From Actinomycetes bacterium (GTDB taxonomy: Bacteria > Actinomycetota > Acidimicrobiia > Acidimicrobiales > Palsa-688), in NCBI GenBank assembly GCA_021816565.1, contig JAKAXN010000206.1:1-7874 (forward strand): a stretch of DNA of 7,874 nucleotides. Direction: 5' to 3'. The translations under genes were made by a program, and so were the position numbers. Each line of letters starts with the position of its first letter. Position 1 is the stretch's first letter. The notes under the pieces are model-generated. The model was given only the letters and a program-made list of their open reading frames with translations, had not been told where the DNA came from and searched no databases. This document shows positions 1 to 6,970 of this stretch, piece by piece.

Positions 1-1
1 G

Positions 2-886
2 GTCAGCTTCGCCGCAGGAGTGTTCACCAACCTCACGCCGGAGCACCTCGACTACCACAAGACCATGGACGCCTATTTCGAGGCCAAGGCCCGCCTGTTC
101 GAGCCGGGCCGGGTCGGTGTGGCGGTGGTCAACCGCGACGATCCCTGGGGCCGCAGGCTCCTGGAGCGCATCGGATCCGGCCCGAACCGGGTCGTCACCT
201 ACGGCCTGGATGACGCGGAGGATCTGGTGGCGAGCACCGCCGGCAGCCGGTTCCGCTGGTCCGGCCAGGATGTCTCACTCGCGGTGGGTGGCCAGTTCAA
301 CGTGTACAACGCGCTGGCCGCGGCGACGTGCGCGGCGGCCATGGGGGTGGCGCCCGAAACGGTGGCGGCCGGCCTGTCCTCGGTGGAGTCGGTCCCCGGC
401 CGCTTCCAGCTCGTCGACGCCGGACAGCCCTTCACGGTCATCGTCGACTACGCCCACACCCCCGACGGCCTGGCCCAGGTCCTCGGCGCGGCGCGCCAGG
501 TCTGCGAGGGGCGGCTGATCGTGGTGTTCGGGGCGGGAGGGGACCGGGACCGGGACAAGCGGCCGCTGATGGGGCGGGCCGCCGCCAGCTCGGCCGACCT
601 GGTGGTCGTCACCTCCGACAATCCCCGCAGCGAGGATCCCGACTCCATCATCGCCGCCATCCTGGCCGGGACCGGCGACAGCTCGAACGTGATCGTCGAC
701 GCCGACCGGGGCTCGGCCATCGGCACCGCCCTGGCCAACGCCCGGGCCGGCGACGTGGTCGTGATCGCCGGCAAGGGCCACGAGAAGGGCCAGGAGATCG
801 GCGGGCGGGTCCTGCCCTTCGACGATGCCGAGGTGGCCCGCTCCACGTTGGAGCGGATCCGGTCCTCCCGGAGGGAGGACCAGTGA
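2..886 (+). CDS. murE: UDP-MurNAc-tripeptide synthetase MurE, 3' part (5' end outside window)
   Basis: MurE is the cytoplasmic ATP-dependent ligase that adds the third stem residue to UDP-MurNAc-L-Ala-D-Glu. The visible 294 residues cover the end of the central ATPase domain and the whole C-terminal domain. The N-terminal ~200 residues, including the P-loop, lie upstream. Seen in fragment numbering: PEHLDYH with the conserved His at ~15; YFEAKARLF with the Lys that is carbamylated in the family at ~29; NVYNALAA at ~100; VDYAHTPDG at ~148; the GGDRDRDKRPLMG block at about nt 533-577; DNPRSEDP at ~206; and GKGHEKGQE near nt 770. DNPR is the known signature for meso-diaminopimelate, as opposed to the Lys enzymes, so an mDAP-type wall is inferred. 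The frame is open from the first bases, so the coding sequence enters from upstream; the GTG at 20 is internal. It ends in TGA, overlapping the mraY start. Its usual partner murF does not follow. Confidence 0.96.
   Translation, partial: VSFAAGVFTNLTPEHLDYHKTMDAYFEAKARLFEPGRVGVAVVNRDDPWGRRLLERIGSGPNRVVTYGLDDAEDLVASTAGSRFRWSGQDVSLAVGGQFNVYNALAAATCAAAMGVAPETVAAGLSSVESVPGRFQLVDAGQPFTVIVDYAHTPDGLAQVLGAARQVCEGRLIVVFGAGGDRDRDKRPLMGRAAASSADLVVVTSDNPRSEDPDSIIAAILAGTGDSSNVIVDADRGSAIGTALANARAGDVVVIAGKGHEKGQEIGGRVLPFDDAEVARSTLERIRSSRREDQ
861..881 (+). promoter_or_regulatory. Perfect 9-bp inverted repeat covering the mraY Shine-Dalgarno
   Basis: Bases 861-869 (GGTCCTCCC) are exactly complementary to 873-881 (GGGAGGACC), with a 3-base GGA loop at 870-872. 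The loop and right arm contain the GGAGGGAGG Shine-Dalgarno of mraY, and the stem ends one base before the GTG start. In mRNA this could hide the ribosome binding site unless a ribosome finishing murE melts it. The structure is seen in the sequence; the regulatory role is inference. It also encodes the last residues of MurE (RSSRRED), so it could be partly a by-product of coding. Confidence 0.5.
870..878 (+). promoter_or_regulatory. Shine-Dalgarno for mraY
   Basis: GGAGGGAGG lies 4 bases before the GTG at 883 and supports that start, which lacks an alternative near the expected MraY N-terminus. It is the strongest ribosome binding site in the window, along with that of murB, and it is built with an AGG codon inside murE. 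Confidence 0.75.
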
Positions 887-1911
887 AGAACCTCCTCCTG
901 GCGGGCGGGATCTCGCTGCTCGTCTCCATGATCGCCACCCCGCTGCTGATCAACTGGCTGCGCGCCCGGGGTATCGGCCAGCAGATCCGCGAGGACGGCC
1001 CGGAGCGGCACCTCACCAAGGCCGGGACCCCGACCATGGGCGGACTGGCCCTGATCGGGGCGGCGGTGGTCGGTTACGTGGCGGCCCACGTGGGGGCTGC
1101 GTTCACCACCCGGGGCATCGTGGCCATGCTGGCCGTGTGCGCCACCGCGGCGGTGGGCTTGGCCGACGACTGGATCAAGGTCAACCGGCAGCGCAGCCTC
1201 GGGCTCAACAAGAGAGCCAAGGCCGCCGGGCAGCTGGTGGTGGCCCTGGCCTTCTCGATCACCGCGGTCACGTGGCTCAAGGTGGACACGCACCTGTCGT
1301 TCACCAGGTACGACTCCATCGGTATCGATCTCGGCAAGGTGGGCTGGGTCATATTCGCGGTGCTGGTGATCGTCGGCTGCAGCAACGCCGTCAACCTCAC
1401 CGACGGCCTGGACGGCCTGGCCGCCGGGTCGTCGACGTTCGCGTTCGCCGCATTCACCGTCATCGGCTTCTACCAGTTCAAGCACTTCGACCTGTACCGC
1501 AACCCGGCGCCCATCGACGAGGCGATCATGGCGAGCGCCCTGATCGGCGCCTGCGCCGGGTTCCTGTGGTTCAACGCCGCCCCCGCCCGGATCTTCATGG
1601 GCGACATCGGATCCCTCGGCATCGGTACGGCCGTCGCCGTCCTGGCCCTGCTCGAGAACGTGGACCTCCTGCTGCCCATCATCGGCGGCCTGTTCGTGCT
1701 CGAGACCCTCTCGGTCATAATCCAGGTGGCCAGCTTCCGCCTGATGAGGCGGAGGGTGTTCCGGATGGCACCGATCCACCACCACTTCGAGCTGCTGGGC
1801 TGGCCCGAGACCACGGTGATCATCCGGTTCTGGATCCTGGCCGGGCTCTTCACCGCCCTGGCGCTCGGGGCCTTCTACGCCGACTTCCTCTCCCGGGGCG
1901 GCACCGGGTGA
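883..1911 (+). CDS. mraY: Phospho-MurNAc-pentapeptide transferase MraY
   Basis: MraY is an integral membrane enzyme that transfers phospho-MurNAc-pentapeptide from UDP to undecaprenyl phosphate, forming lipid I on the inner face of the membrane. The 342-residue product is slightly shorter than the usual ~360. Signatures appear in order: an N-terminal hydrophobic segment (~2-22); IREDGP and GTPTMGGLAL (~37-55); the Mg2+-binding ADDW with Asp95-Asp96; NAVNLTDGLDGLA (~168-180, Asp174); FMGDIGS (Asp241); and the family histidine triad in APIHHHFE (His299-301), followed by GWPE and RFWI. Hydrophobic helices alternate with these loops as expected for about ten membrane segments. The GTG at 883 overlaps the murE stop as GTGA, has a strong Shine-Dalgarno, and places the first helix at the protein start. 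No key residue is missing. In most dcw clusters murF precedes mraY; here murE does. Confidence 0.98.
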   Translation: MKNLLLAGGISLLVSMIATPLLINWLRARGIGQQIREDGPERHLTKAGTPTMGGLALIGAAVVGYVAAHVGAAFTTRGIVAMLAVCATAAVGLADDWIKVNRQRSLGLNKRAKAAGQLVVALAFSITAVTWLKVDTHLSFTRYDSIGIDLGKVGWVIFAVLVIVGCSNAVNLTDGLDGLAAGSSTFAFAAFTVIGFYQFKHFDLYRNPAPIDEAIMASALIGACAGFLWFNAAPARIFMGDIGSLGIGTAVAVLALLENVDLLLPIIGGLFVLETLSVIIQVASFRLMRRRVFRMAPIHHHFELLGWPETTVIIRFWILAGLFTALALGAFYADFLSRGGTG

Positions 1912-3266
1912 GCGCCCGCACGGTGGCCGTGGTGGGCTTCGGGGTCACCGGACGGGCCGTGGCTTCTCATCTGCGCTCCCGCGGCGACGCGGTGGTGGTC
2001 CTCGACGACCGGCCGGGCCCGGAGCAGGTGGCGGCCGCGGAGGCGGCCGGCGTCACCCTGGAGCGGACCCCGGCGGACGAGGCCGCTCTGACCGCGAAGC
2101 TGGCCGGGGCGACCATGGTCGTGCCCAGCCCCGGCGTCCCGGTCAGCCACCCGGTGTACGCGGCGGCGGCGCGCGCCGGCGTCCCGGTCATCTCCGAGAT
2201 AGAGCTGGCGTCGGAGGTGGCCTCCGCCCGCCCCGGCACCCAACTGGTCGCCATCACCGGTACCAACGGCAAGACGACCGTCACCACGCTGGTGACCGCC
2301 ATCCTCAACGAAGCCGGCCGCCCGGCGGTGGCCGCCGGCAACATCGGCCTGCCCCTCATCGAAGCGGTCCAGGGGGCCCACGAGGTGGTGGTGGCCGAGG
2401 TCTCGTCGTTCCAGCTGTGGTTCACCGACCGCTTCCGCCCGGCGGTCAGCTGCTGGCTCAACCTGGCGCCCGATCATCTGGACTGGCACCCCGACCTGGA
2501 CCACTATGCCGCGGCCAAGGCCCGGATCTGGGCCAACCAGGGGCCCGGTGACCGGGCCGTGTTCAATCTGGACGACGACGCGGTGTCGGCCCGGGCCGGG
2601 GCCATCCCCGTCGGTGTGGAGCGCATCACCTGGTCCACCGGCCGGGCCGCATCGTTCGGGCTGGTCGACGGGTACCTGGTCGGCCCCGGCGGGGCCGCCA
2701 TCATGGCGGTGGGGGAGCTGCCCCGCAGCCTGCCCCACGACGTGTCCAACTCGCTGGCCGCCGCCGCGGTGGCCGTGGCCGCCGGGGCCCCACCGCAAGC
2801 CTGCCGGGCCGCCCTGGCCCGCACCGGCCCGCTGCCGCACCGGGTCAGCCTGGTGGCCGAGGCCGGCGGGGTGGGCTGGTACGACGACTCGAAGGCCACC
2901 ACCCCGGCCTCGGTGCTGGCTGCGGTGGCCGGCTTCGACTCGGTCGTGCTCATCGCCGGCGGGCGCAACAAGGGGCTCGATCTCGGAGTGCTGGCCCGGG
3001 CGGTGCCGCCCATCCGGGCCGCGGTGGGCATCGGTGAGGCCGCCGGGGAGGTGGCCGCCGCGCTCGGCGGTCTGGTGCCGGTCGCCACCGCCGACAGCAT
3101 GGAGGCCGCGGTGGCGTCCGCCGCCGCCCAGGCCGGGCCCGGCGACACCGTCCTGCTGTCCCCGGGGTGCGCCAGCTTCGACTGGTACCGCTCCTACTCC
3201 GAGCGGGGGGACCATTTCGCAGCAACCGTCCGTCACCTACTGGAACAAGGGGGAGCCCAGTGCTGA
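1908..3266 (+). CDS. murD: UDP-MurNAc-L-alanine:D-glutamate ligase MurD
   Basis: MurD is the cytoplasmic ATP-dependent ligase that adds D-glutamate to UDP-MurNAc-L-Ala. The 452-residue length is normal. The N-terminal nucleotide-binding domain starts with VAVVGFGVTGRA (~6-17). The central ATPase domain has GTNGKTT (118-124, P-loop Lys122), EVSSFQL (Glu164), APDHLDWH (His190) and AAAKARIW with the presumed carbamylated Lys204. The C-terminal domain shows PHR (Arg312), DDSKATTP (Asp327, Lys329), IAGGRNKG and LSPGCASFD. The DSKAT motif distinguishes MurD from the other Mur ligases. The Asn pair, usually HNxxN, reads HDVSN (277-281), so its first Asn is Asp; the second is kept. The GTG at 1908 overlaps the mraY stop as GTGA and gives an N-terminus that fits the family. 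Only a weak GGGGCGG lies upstream, so coupling to mraY translation is likely. Confidence 0.97.
   Translation: MSARTVAVVGFGVTGRAVASHLRSRGDAVVVLDDRPGPEQVAAAEAAGVTLERTPADEAALTAKLAGATMVVPSPGVPVSHPVYAAAARAGVPVISEIELASEVASARPGTQLVAITGTNGKTTVTTLVTAILNEAGRPAVAAGNIGLPLIEAVQGAHEVVVAEVSSFQLWFTDRFRPAVSCWLNLAPDHLDWHPDLDHYAAAKARIWANQGPGDRAVFNLDDDAVSARAGAIPVGVERITWSTGRAASFGLVDGYLVGPGGAAIMAVGELPRSLPHDVSNSLAAAAVAVAAGAPPQACRAALARTGPLPHRVSLVAEAGGVGWYDDSKATTPASVLAAVAGFDSVVLIAGGRNKGLDLGVLARAVPPIRAAVGIGEAAGEVAAALGGLVPVATADSMEAAVASAAAQAGPGDTVLLSPGCASFDWYRSYSERGDHFAATVRHLLEQGGAQC
3247..3255 (+). promoter_or_regulatory. Shine-Dalgarno for ftsW
   Basis: The purine run AAGGGGGAG sits 4 bases before the GTG at 3260, inside the last codons of murD. 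It supports that GTG as the ftsW start rather than an earlier in-frame start within murD. Confidence 0.55.
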
Positions 3267-4423
3267 CCACCGAACCACGACCCACCCGGCTCGCGCCGCC
3301 CTCGACGCGGCCCAGGCGGCCGGTCCACCGGAGCGCCTCGGCCAAGGGCGGGTCGTTCTGGCTGCTGGTGACCCTGGTGGCCATCCTGTGCCTGATGGGC
3401 GTGGTGATGGTCCTGTCGGCGTCGTCAATCGTCAGCCTGCAGAGCTACGGCTCGCCGTGGCACTTCTTCATCCGCCAGTGGATCTGGCTGCTGATCGGCT
3501 GCGCCGGGTTCGGCCTGGCCGTCAAGGTGGACCATCAGGCGTGGCGGCGGCCCGCCCGCCCCATCATGTACGTGACCATCGCCATGCTCCTGGCGGTGCT
3601 CGTGCCCGGGGTCGGGGTCAGCGCCTACGGGGCCTCCCGCTGGATCGGCACCTCATCGGTGCAGATCCAGCCGTCCGAGGTGGCCAAGCTGGCGCTCATC
3701 ATCTTCGCCGCCGACGTGCTCGACCGCCGGGCCGGCAAGGGGGACTGGAAGTACCAGGCGGCCCCGGTCCTGGCCGTCCTCGGGCTGCTGGTCGTGCTCA
3801 TCATGGCCCAGCCGGACATGGGGACCTCGCTGGTGCTGGTCGTGATCGCCGCCTCCATGCTCTTCACCGCCAACCTGCCGGGCCGGGTCCTGGCCGGCAT
3901 GGGCGGCGTGGGGGTGGTCGGCGCCTACCTGATGGCCAAGGCCGCGCCGTACCGGTGGAAGCGGATGACGGCTTTCCTGCACCCCTTCGCCGACGCCCGC
4001 AACAGCGGCTACCAGTCGGTGCAGGCCCTGCTGGCCCTCAGCCACGGCCACGTCCTCGGCGACGGGATCGGCTCGAGCGTCGCCAGCTACGGGTACCTGC
4101 CGAACGCCCAGACCGACTTCATCTTCGCCGTCATCGGCGAGGAGACCGGCCTGGTCGGCGGGTTCTTCGTGAGCGCCCTGTTCGTGATGCTCACCCTGGT
4201 CGGGGTGCGGGTGGCCTCCCGGGCCCCCACCCGCTTCGCCGCCCTGGCCGCCTCGGGCATAACCGCCTGGTTGGTCGGCCAGGCGGTGATCAACATCGGC
4301 GCCGTGGTGGGCCTGCTGCCGGTCACGGGGGTGCCCCTGCCGTTCGTGTCCTTCGGCGGGTCGGCCCTGGTCATCAGCCTCTTCGGCATCGGGATCCTGG
4401 CCAACATCGCCAAGCAGTCGTGA
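3260..4423 (+). CDS. ftsW: SEDS peptidoglycan glycosyltransferase FtsW
   Basis: FtsW is a polytopic SEDS protein that polymerises lipid II at the division septum together with a class B penicillin-binding protein (FtsI, not in this window). The 387-residue product begins with a cytoplasmic tail of about 30 residues rich in Pro and Arg. A series of hydrophobic helices follows. SEDS motifs seen: GASRWI then IQPSEVAKLA (Gln137 onward); QPDMGTS (184-190, with the conserved Asp186); GYQSVQALLAL; YLPNAQTDFIFAVIGEETG (Asp286 in TDFIF); and PVTGVPLPFVSFGGS (354 onward). The position between murD and murG, and the TDFIFAVIGEE form, favour FtsW over the elongation paralogue RodA. The GTG start overlaps the murD stop by 7 nt. 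Starts further upstream would run through murD. The C-terminus is short, ending just after the last helix. Confidence 0.95.
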   Translation: MLTTEPRPTRLAPPSTRPRRPVHRSASAKGGSFWLLVTLVAILCLMGVVMVLSASSIVSLQSYGSPWHFFIRQWIWLLIGCAGFGLAVKVDHQAWRRPARPIMYVTIAMLLAVLVPGVGVSAYGASRWIGTSSVQIQPSEVAKLALIIFAADVLDRRAGKGDWKYQAAPVLAVLGLLVVLIMAQPDMGTSLVLVVIAASMLFTANLPGRVLAGMGGVGVVGAYLMAKAAPYRWKRMTAFLHPFADARNSGYQSVQALLALSHGHVLGDGIGSSVASYGYLPNAQTDFIFAVIGEETGLVGGFFVSALFVMLTLVGVRVASRAPTRFAALAASGITAWLVGQAVINIGAVVGLLPVTGVPLPFVSFGGSALVISLFGIGILANIAKQS

Positions 4424-5547
4424 GCGACCGGCCGTCGACCACCTGGGCGGTCATCGCGGGCGGTGGCACCGGCGGGCACGTGGTGCCCGCCATCGCCATT
4501 GCCCGGGCTCTGACCGGCCGCGGCCACCCGTCCGACAGCATCCACTTCATCGGCTCCACCCGCGGTATGGAGGCCCGGATGGTCCCCGCCGCCGGCTTCG
4601 ACGTGACCCTGCTGCCCGGCCGGGGGATCGTGAGGCGACTCTCCCGGGACAATATAGGGGCGGTGGTGGGCCTGATCCGGGCCTTCGCCCGGGCCGTGGT
4701 CCTGATGGGCCGGCTCCGCCCGGCTGTGACCGTGGCGGTGGGCGGCTACGCCAGCGCCGCCGCCGCGCTGGCCGCCGTGCTTTGGCGGGTGCCGCTCGTG
4801 GTGGCCGAGCAGAACGCCGTCCCCGGATTGGCCAACCGGCTGGCCGGCCGGTTCGCCGCGGCCTGCGCCGTGTCTTTCGAGAACACCCCGCTGCCCCGGG
4901 CGGTCGTCACCGGCAACCCGGTCCGACCGGAGATCGTCAGCGCCGACACCACCGACGCCGGGCGGGCCTCGGCCCGGGAGGCGCTGGGTCTGCCCGCCGA
5001 TGCGGTGGTGGTGGCGGTGGCCGGCGGGTCGCTCGGGGCCCGGAGGATCAACGACGCGGTGGCCGAGCTGGCCGGCCGGTGGACCCGGCGGGGCGGTATC
5101 TGCATCTACCACGTCGTCGGCCGCCGGGACTTCGCCGAGATGTCCGCCCGGGCCCCGGTTCCGGTGGAGGGCGGACTGCTGTACGTCCAGGTCGAGTTCG
5201 AGGACCGCATGGACCTGCTGCTGGCCGCCGCCGATGTGACCCTCCAGCGGGCCGGAGCCAGCACCGCGGCCGAGCTGGCCGTCATCGGCGTGCCCTCCAT
5301 CCTGGTTCCGCTGCCGGGGGCGCCGGGCGATCACCAGACGCAGAACGCCCGCCGGCTGGCCGACGCCGGCGCCGCGGTGCTCGTACCCGACGGCGAGCTC
5401 GACGCCGACCGGCTGGAGGCCGAGCTGGACCGGCTGGTGGAGGACCGGGCGGAGCGCCGGACCATGGCCGGCGCGGCCCGCCGGCTGGGCCGCCCCGACG
5501 CGGCCGAGCGGGTGGCCGCTCTGGTGGAGCAGCACGCCCGTGGTTGA
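4420..5547 (+). CDS. murG: Lipid II synthase MurG (GlcNAc transferase)
   Basis: MurG is a GT-B glycosyltransferase at the inner face of the membrane. It transfers GlcNAc from UDP-GlcNAc to lipid I, giving lipid II. At 375 residues it has normal length. The N-terminal acceptor domain has GGGTGGH (14-20, with the conserved His20), GSTRGMEA, VAVGGYAS and AEQNAVPGLANRL; many relatives have His before the EQN. The linker carries VTGNPVR. The C-terminal donor domain has GGSLGARRIN (202 onward), FEDRMDLLLAAADV, RAGASTAAEL (277 onward), VPLPGAPGDHQTQNA (DHQ at 304-306) and a final helical part. The GTG at 4420 overlaps the ftsW stop as GTGA. It gives a 13-residue leader before the glycine loop, as in relatives. 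No Shine-Dalgarno is apparent in the 20 bases before it, which points to translation coupled to ftsW. Confidence 0.97.
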   Translation: MSDRPSTTWAVIAGGGTGGHVVPAIAIARALTGRGHPSDSIHFIGSTRGMEARMVPAAGFDVTLLPGRGIVRRLSRDNIGAVVGLIRAFARAVVLMGRLRPAVTVAVGGYASAAAALAAVLWRVPLVVAEQNAVPGLANRLAGRFAAACAVSFENTPLPRAVVTGNPVRPEIVSADTTDAGRASAREALGLPADAVVVAVAGGSLGARRINDAVAELAGRWTRRGGICIYHVVGRRDFAEMSARAPVPVEGGLLYVQVEFEDRMDLLLAAADVTLQRAGASTAAELAVIGVPSILVPLPGAPGDHQTQNARRLADAGAAVLVPDGELDADRLEAELDRLVEDRAERRTMAGAARRLGRPDAAERVAALVEQHARG

Positions 5548-6970
5548 CCGGCCCAGCGCGCCGGGCGGCAGCCCCAGCCGACCCGAGCTGGACCGCCCCC
5601 GCCGGGTGCACGTGATCGGCGCCGGCGGAGCCGGGATGAGCGCCATCGCCACCGTCCTCACGGCCATGGGCCACCAGGTCAGCGGCAGCGACACCGCCGA
5701 CTCCCGGGTGCTGCGCCGCCTGGCCGATCAGGGAGTCGACGTCCGCGTCGGCCACGCCCCGGACCTGGCCCGCGGCGCCGACATGGTGGTTCGCTCCACC
5801 GCTGTGCCCGACAGTGACCCGGAGGTGACGGCGGCCCGGGCGGCCGGTATCACCGTCTGGCGCCGGGCCGACGTCCTCGCCGCCATCTGCGCCGTGACCC
5901 GCACCGCGGCGGTGTCGGGGACCCACGGCAAGACGACCACCTCCTCGATGCTCGCGGTGACCATGGTGGGCCTCGGGTGGCACCCGTCGATGATCGTCGG
6001 TGGCGACATCGCGGGGATGGGCCCGGGCGCGGTGTGGGACCGGGCCGGCGAATGGTTCGTGGTCGAGGCCGACGAGAGCGACGGGACATTCGTGGAGCTC
6101 GGTGCCGACGCTGCGGTCGTGACCAGCGTGGAGCCCGACCATCTGGAGTTCTACGGCGGGATGGCCGGGCTCGAGGCGGCCTTCGAGCGCTTCGTGCGCG
6201 AGCCGCCCGGCCCGGTGGTGGTGTGCGCCGACGACACCGGCGCGGCCCGCCTGGCCCGGGTGCCGGGCCGGTCGGGGCCGGCGGTGCTCACCTACGGCAC
6301 CGCCGAGGGCGCCGACGTGCGCATCAGCGAGGTGGAGCTGAGCCGGGCCGGCGCCCGCTTCCTCCTCACCGGGGCCGGGTCGGCCGGCCGGGTCCAGCTG
6401 GCCGTACCGGGCCTGCACAACGTGCGCAACGCCGCCGCGGTGGTCACCCTGGTGACCGCGCTGGGGGCGGGCTGGGCGGAGGCGGTGGAGGCGGTCGGCG
6501 CCTACCGTGGCGTCGGGCGCCGCTTCGAGAGCCGGGGCGAGGCGGCCGGGGTGTCGTTCGTGGACGGCTACGACCACCTGCCCACGGAGGTGGCGGCGGC
6601 CATCGCCACCGCCCGCAGCGGCGGGTGGTCGCGGGTGGTGGTGGTGTTCCAGCCCCACCGCTACAGCCGCACCGAGGCTCTGTGGCGGGACTTCGGGCCG
6701 GCTTTCGCCGGTGCCGACGTGGTTGTGGTCACCGGTATCTACGCCGCGGGCGAGGCCCCTCGTCCGGGGATCAGCGGAGAGCTGGTGTACCAGGCCGTCC
6801 GCCGGTCCGAGCCGGAGGCCGAGGTGCACTACGCCCCCGACCTGGACTCCGCCGAGGCCATGCTGGCGGACATCCTGCAGATCGGGGATCTGTGCCTGAC
6901 CCTCGGAGCCGGCGACATCACCACCCTCCCGGACCGGCTGAAGCGCCGGCTGGAGGGGGAGCGGCCGTGA
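5540..6970 (+). CDS. murC: UDP-MurNAc:L-alanine ligase MurC, with an unusual DGYDHLP motif
   Basis: MurC is the cytoplasmic ATP-dependent ligase that adds L-alanine, the first stem residue, to UDP-MurNAc. The 476 residues match the family. Seen in order: a Pro/Arg-rich leader (1-22); VHVIGAGGAGMSAIA of the UDP-binding domain; GTHGKTT (127-133, P-loop Lys131); EADESDG (176-182); EPDHLEFYG (His201); HNVRNAAA (293-300, both Asn kept); GRRFE (Arg327-Arg328); QPHRYSRT; YAAGE; and LGAGDIT. GTHGKTT plus PHRYSRT identifies MurC among Mur ligases. The motif normally written DDY(A/G)HHP reads DGYDHLP at 342-348, so the Asp before Tyr is Gly343; see findings. The GTG at 5540 overlaps murG by 8 nt, with GGTGGAG 10 bases upstream. 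An internal GTG at 5606 would start too close to the glycine loop, so the longer start is preferred. Confidence 0.95.
   Translation: MVDRPSAPGGSPSRPELDRPRRVHVIGAGGAGMSAIATVLTAMGHQVSGSDTADSRVLRRLADQGVDVRVGHAPDLARGADMVVRSTAVPDSDPEVTAARAAGITVWRRADVLAAICAVTRTAAVSGTHGKTTTSSMLAVTMVGLGWHPSMIVGGDIAGMGPGAVWDRAGEWFVVEADESDGTFVELGADAAVVTSVEPDHLEFYGGMAGLEAAFERFVREPPGPVVVCADDTGAARLARVPGRSGPAVLTYGTAEGADVRISEVELSRAGARFLLTGAGSAGRVQLAVPGLHNVRNAAAVVTLVTALGAGWAEAVEAVGAYRGVGRRFESRGEAAGVSFVDGYDHLPTEVAAAIATARSGGWSRVVVVFQPHRYSRTEALWRDFGPAFAGADVVVVTGIYAAGEAPRPGISGELVYQAVRRSEPEAEVHYAPDLDSAEAMLADILQIGDLCLTLGAGDITTLPDRLKRRLEGERP
6952..6961 (+). promoter_or_regulatory. Shine-Dalgarno for murB
   Basis: GGAGGGGGAG lies 5 bases before the GTG at 6967, within the last codons of murC. 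It is a strong site and supports the overlapping GTGA start of murB. Confidence 0.7.

Noticed and set aside
328..882. In-frame extension upstream of mraY overlapping murE
   Set aside because: The extension is Arg/Pro/Gly-rich with no motif. MraY homology begins at the GTG at 883, which has a strong Shine-Dalgarno. The same applies to upstream extensions of murD, ftsW and murG.
1892..1908. CCCGG/CCGGG inverted repeat at the mraY/murD junction
   Set aside because: Only 5 bp with a 7-base loop; no convincing structure.
2542..2558. Near-perfect palindrome GGCCCGGT-G-ACCGGGCC inside murD
   Set aside because: It is mid-gene, encodes an ordinary loop (GPGDRA), and is the sort of GC palindrome expected by chance. 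No start, stop or site is nearby.
2681..2697. CGGCCCC/GGGGCCG inverted repeat inside murD
   Set aside because: Mid-gene and made of Gly/Pro/Ala codons only, with no T-run to make it a terminator. Treated as chance.
6924..6957. CCCTCC (6924-6929) could pair with GGAGGG (6952-6957) of the murB Shine-Dalgarno
   Set aside because: Only 6 bp with a 22-base loop; too weak and too common in this composition to compare with the mraY hairpin.
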